Source: an uncultured Mycoplasmatota bacterium (GTDB lineage Bacteria > Bacillota_I > Bacilli_A > RF39 > UBA660). Taken from it: DNA of 6,247 bases. Below the pieces are notes generated by a model that saw only the letters and a list, made by a program, of their open reading frames with translations, had not been told where the DNA came from and did no database searches. This document shows positions 5,607 to 6,247 of this stretch, in pieces; the stretch's first letter is position 1, and every line of letters starts with the position of its first letter. The translations under genes and the position numbers were made by a program. The stretch is taken from the NCBI GenBank assembly GCA_900553045.1, contig USBW01000044.1, forward strand, positions 1 to 6,247, in the 5' to 3' direction.

Positions 5607-6247
5607 ATGACAGATGAACAATTAAAAGGATATTTTAAAGCAGTAGAGGAAGCTAGGGATACTAAAACTTTAAAGAGCGTTTTACCATTGGATCTTTTGC
5701 CTTGTTATGAGGAAATAATGCAAAAGATTATTCAAAGTCTAAAACAGTCTTTAGACTATTATGAAAGTTATGAGGATAGTGAAGATCTCTTGCAAAAGAT
5801 TGATACAATCAAGTGGAAGCTTATCTTTTGTGAAGAAAGGTTACAAGCTTATACTTTACAGAAACTTAAACAAACTGATTATTTCAATACCAATGTTCCA
5901 AGAAATCTTTTGTTTGCTAAAGAAAAAGTTAAAGAAAAAAATAGTAAAGATGAGAAGAGCAATTGTTTTTTAGAGGATCTAAAAAGACTTGATAAATCTT
6001 ATTATCAACAGTTTTATCAGTTACTTTTTGAAATTTCTTCAGGTAATGATGGTACTGAAGATGAATCTTTTCTTTTACATACTAAAAGAAAGGATCAAGC
6101 TTTAATTGATTACTGCTTTTTAAAGGATGATGTCATTTATATAATTGGCGCACGTCTTTTGGGAAGTAAGCCTTCTTTAGTCGATGCTTTATGGCAGGAG
6201 GACTATAATTTTGCTAAGGAGGCACTTAATAGTGATAATACTTATTT
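5607..6247 (+). CDS. Unknown protein, partial (runs off the right edge)
   Basis: From the ATG at 5607 the frame stays open for 213 codons to the window end, so the C-terminus is not seen. I do not recognise a family. The protein is rich in Lys, Glu, Asp and Leu, looks mostly helical, and shows no signal peptide or membrane segment. Residues 100-118 are a very charged linker. From 121 on there is FLEDLKRLDKSYYQQF, a basic KRK patch, and a hydrophobic strand DVIYIIGAR (175-183) followed by a Ser-Lys-Pro turn and a helix. This order loosely resembles RelE/ParE toxins, but I would not name it so. Start choice is uncertain: ATG 5607 has GAGG only 3 nt upstream, with GGTGAT (5594-5599) further off, while an in-frame ATG at 5598 is too close to AGGG. 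It lies 59 bp after the dUTPase gene, behind the terminator. I see no clear promoter, so it may depend on readthrough. Confidence 0.7.
   Translation, partial: MTDEQLKGYFKAVEEARDTKTLKSVLPLDLLPCYEEIMQKIIQSLKQSLDYYESYEDSEDLLQKIDTIKWKLIFCEERLQAYTLQKLKQTDYFNTNVPRNLLFAKEKVKEKNSKDEKSNCFLEDLKRLDKSYYQQFYQLLFEISSGNDGTEDESFLLHTKRKDQALIDYCFLKDDVIYIIGARLLGSKPSLVDALWQEDYNFAKEALNSDNTY

Noticed and set aside
5761..5973. A 70-codon plus-strand frame.
   Set aside because: It lies inside the unknown gene that starts at 5607 in another frame, has no good ribosome binding site and gives a Lys/Ile-rich translation typical of shadow frames.

Overview
The window is AT-rich Bacillota-type DNA. It uses the standard code (TGG for Trp, TGA and TAA as stops), has strong Shine-Dalgarno sites, and ends its operon with a T-tailed hairpin. 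The oxygen-sensitive class III ribonucleotide reductase points to an anaerobic or facultative low-GC Gram-positive. An Erysipelotrichia-like gut bacterium is my guess from protein style, not something the sequence proves.

Left edge (1-409, minus strand): a decayed piece of a KdpD-type sensor histidine kinase. It has lost everything up to and including the phosphoacceptor His and carries a frameshift. A compact control region follows (about 431-519): two tandem copies of an AT-rich decamer, a perfect 16-nt palindrome, an extended -10 promoter and a ribosome binding site.

Centre (520-5547, plus strand): a four-gene operon. The first gene encodes a 571-residue protein with a well-kept ATP cone fused to a shortened, degenerate NrdD barrel. 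It lacks the formate-type active-site Cys, the SRGGNQ segment, the zinc cysteines and the glycyl-radical domain. The second gene is a complete class III reductase, nrdD (765 aa), and the third is its activase nrdG (175 aa). The fourth is a trimeric dUTPase (153 aa) that overlaps nrdG by ATGA. An 8-bp hairpin with a T tail closes the unit at 5554-5582. The logic is coherent: NrdG installs the glycyl radical on NrdD, NrdD makes dNTPs including dUTP, and the dUTPase turns dUTP into dUMP for thymidylate synthesis. The NrdD-like pseudoenzyme in first position is the unexplained part and the best candidate for something undescribed, perhaps an allosteric or assembly partner of NrdD.

Right edge (5607-6247): the start of a gene of unknown function that runs off the window. 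It is helical and charged, with a weak RelE/ParE-like pattern in its last third.
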